A program made the position numbers and the translations under genes. Below are positions 5,311 to 6,524 of a stretch of 6,524 nt of DNA, in pieces. Each line of letters opens with the position of its first letter. The stretch's first letter is position 1. This stretch comes from an uncultured Asticcacaulis sp. GTDB lineage: Bacteria > Pseudomonadota > Alphaproteobacteria > Caulobacterales > Caulobacteraceae. The notes beneath the pieces were generated by a model. That model was not told the origin of the DNA, searched no databases, and was given only the letters and a program-made list of their open reading frames with translations. Location of the stretch: positions 1 through 6,524 of the forward strand of contig CAMLIY010000175.1 of assembly GCA_946480125.1 (NCBI GenBank), written 5' to 3'.

Positions 5311-6423
5311 ATGGCCAATATCCGAAGTGAATACAAGCGCCTGCTGAAATCAGGCGAGATTATTCCCGATGCCGCCCAGAAGGCGGCCATCGACAGCCTG
5401 GTTGTGTTAGAGCGCCGTATCCGTCAGAGTCGCGCTCTGTGGCGGCGCCTCCTCGGCATTCAGCCGCGTGTCTGCGGGCTCTATCTCTGGGGACCGCCCG
5501 GTCGCGGCAAGTCGATGATGATGGACCTGTTTTATAACAATGTGCAGGTGGTCACCAAGCGCCGTGTCCACTTTCATGCCTTCATGGCCGAGGTGCACCA
5601 CAATATCCGCCTGTGGCGCGAAAGCGATGCCAAGACCCGCAAAATTAATTTCGGTACCCATAAGGGCGACGACCCGATCGCGCCGGTGGCCCGCCTGATC
5701 GCCAGCCAGTCGAAACTGCTGTGCTTCGACGAATTGCAGGTGACCGATATCGCCGACGCCATGATCCTTGGCCGGCTGTTCGAGGCGCTGTTTGCGCGTA
5801 AAGTTATACTGGTGGCCACGTCGAATCGCCCACCCGACGATCTCTACAAGGACGGCCTGAACCGCGAGCATATCCTGCCCTTTATCGCCATGATTAAGGC
5901 CCGCACCACGCTGGTTCAGGTCGCCGGGCCGAAGGATTTCCGCATCGATCGTCTGCGTGGCGCCAAGACGTGGTTTTCGCCCGCCACCGAACCGCACGCC
6001 ATTGCCGCCTTCAATACCCTGTGGGCCGACATGAAGCACCTGATGACCGAAATGCCGTGTGTGCTGACGGTCAATGAGCGCAAGCTGCATTTCGCCCGCG
6101 CCGCCGGACCAATGCTGCGCGCCACCTTCGCCGAATTGTGCGGCGCCAATAATGGTGCGGCCGATTATCTTGCCATCGCCGAGCGCTTTACTACCGTCTT
6201 TATCGAAGGCGTGCCTGTCCTGTCGCCGTCCAACCGCAACGAGGCCAAGCGCTTCGTCACCCTGATAGATGCGCTCTATGAGGCTGGCACCAAGACGGTG
6301 ATCCTGGCCGATGCCGAGCCGTCCCTGCTCTATCCGGTGGGGGATGGCGCCTTTGAATTCGAGCGTACGGTGTCGCGGCTGGAGGAAATGCGCTCCGAGG
6401 ATTACCTCAACCGCGCGGAGTGA
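5311..6423 (+). CDS. zapE: ZapE/AFG1-like cell division ATPase
   Basis: This is a 370-residue P-loop ATPase of the AFG1/ZapE family, close to the usual length. It has Walker A GPPGRGKS (61-68), Walker B LLCFDE (136-141) followed by LQVTDIADAMIL, the family motif VATSNRPPDDLYKDGLNR (168-185) and REHILPFI (185-192). In Escherichia coli, ZapE binds FtsZ and modulates the division ring, especially under stress; mitochondrial homologues (AFG1/LACE1) act in respiratory-complex quality control. The N-terminus ANIRSEYKRLLKSGEIIPDAAQ fits the family, which supports the ATG at 5311, although only a weak ribosome binding site is visible (AAAG about 6 nt before). It is transcribed toward the citramalate synthase-like gene, 48 bp downstream, but that gene appears to have its own signals. 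Confidence 0.94.
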   Translation: MANIRSEYKRLLKSGEIIPDAAQKAAIDSLVVLERRIRQSRALWRRLLGIQPRVCGLYLWGPPGRGKSMMMDLFYNNVQVVTKRRVHFHAFMAEVHHNIRLWRESDAKTRKINFGTHKGDDPIAPVARLIASQSKLLCFDELQVTDIADAMILGRLFEALFARKVILVATSNRPPDDLYKDGLNREHILPFIAMIKARTTLVQVAGPKDFRIDRLRGAKTWFSPATEPHAIAAFNTLWADMKHLMTEMPCVLTVNERKLHFARAAGPMLRATFAELCGANNGAADYLAIAERFTTVFIEGVPVLSPSNRNEAKRFVTLIDALYEAGTKTVILADAEPSLLYPVGDGAFEFERTVSRLEEMRSEDYLNRAE

Positions 6424-6437
6424 TTAGCTGAAATCGT

Positions 6438-6467
6438 TTGACCGCACTTATCCCCATTCTGTAGATG
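6438..6467 (+). promoter_or_regulatory. Possible promoter of the citramalate synthase-like gene
   Basis: TTGACC (6438-6443) matches 5 of 6 bases of a -35 element, and TAGATG (6462-6467) lies 18 bp downstream as a weak -10. Transcription would begin around 6472-6475, at the start codon, resembling the arrangement at the cutA/radical SAM promoters. The -10 is poor, so confidence is low. Confidence 0.28.
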
Positions 6468-6470
6468 GGG
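6452..6470. repeat. Perfect inverted repeat directly before the citramalate synthase-like start
   Basis: CCCCAT (6452-6457) and ATGGGG (6465-6470) pair over 6 bp around a 7-nt loop, ending one base before the ATG. In RNA the hairpin would bury the only purine-rich sequence near the start; in DNA it overlaps the likely -10 region. It is not followed by a T run, so it is not a normal terminator for zapE. Confidence 0.5.
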
Positions 6471-6471
6471 C

Positions 6472-6524
6472 ATGGCCGAACGTATCTATCTTTATGACTC
6501 CACGCTGCGCGACGGTGCGCAGGC
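6472..6524 (+). CDS. cimA: Citramalate synthase-like enzyme of the isopropylmalate synthase family (5' end only)
   Basis: Only 17 codons and two bases are present before the right edge: MAERIYLYDSTLRDGAQ. The D-S-TLRDGAQ segment (9-17) is the metal- and substrate-binding opening of the DRE-TIM/HMGL-like family, which includes 2-isopropylmalate, homocitrate and citramalate synthases. The short N-terminus starting just before the motif is most like citramalate synthase (EC 2.3.3.21), which joins pyruvate and acetyl-CoA in a threonine-independent route to isoleucine. A related acyltransferase or lyase of the same family cannot be excluded from 17 residues. The ATG follows a 6-bp hairpin and has no separate Shine-Dalgarno sequence. 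Confidence 0.72.
   Translation, partial: MAERIYLYDSTLRDGAQ

Noticed and set aside
5407..6090. Minus-strand frame of 227 codons
   Set aside because: It is antisense to zapE, rich in His/Gln/Arg as expected for a shadow of a GC-rich gene, with no recognisable domain.

Overview
The window looks like chromosomal DNA of an alphaproteobacterium. The Caulobacteraceae, and a plant-polymer degrader such as Asticcacaulis within them, is a reasonable guess but is not proven by the sequence. The reasons are moderately high GC, the ZapE/AFG1-type ATPase, DUF3597 and citramalate synthase gene types, promoter elements that resemble the Caulobacter housekeeping consensus, and a xylo-oligosaccharide enzyme paired with a LacI regulator. 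No insertion sequence, integrase, CRISPR array or phage gene is visible.

Layout: (1) 1-869, minus strand: the first 289 codons of a secreted family 8 glycoside hydrolase (reducing-end xylose-releasing exo-oligoxylanase type), cut by the left edge. (2) 870-1038: a divergent control region with a LacI-type operator candidate and a perfect 15-bp palindrome. (3) 1039-2028, plus: a LacI-family regulator, probably controlling the hydrolase and itself. (4) 2110-2186, plus: tRNA-Arg(CCG) with encoded CCA. (5) 2223-2540, minus: cutA. (6) 2541-2593: only 53 bp, apparently holding two back-to-back promoters placed so that both flanking genes would be transcribed without a leader. (7) 2594-4653, plus: a two-gene operon joined by an ATGA overlap, encoding a radical SAM protein with a C-terminal helix-hairpin-helix and a DUF4130/TIGR03915-type partner. 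(8) 4730-5152, plus: a DUF3597 protein. (9) 5311-6423, plus: a ZapE/AFG1-like ATPase. (10) 6472 to the right edge, plus: the first 17 codons of a citramalate synthase-like enzyme.

Two parts act as units. The hydrolase and LacI regulator make a small xylo-oligosaccharide utilisation switch. The radical SAM/DUF4130 pair is the most interesting system: it is a recurring but functionally uncharacterised gene pair thought to act in DNA modification or repair. In many bacteria the second protein is fused to a uracil-DNA glycosylase (UdgX-type) domain, but here the partner ends before any such domain. All six cysteines of the radical SAM protein lie in its first 75 residues, which suggests metal-centre chemistry beyond the single canonical cluster. 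The other genes (cutA, zapE, cimA, DUF3597, tRNA) look like ordinary chromosomal housekeeping.
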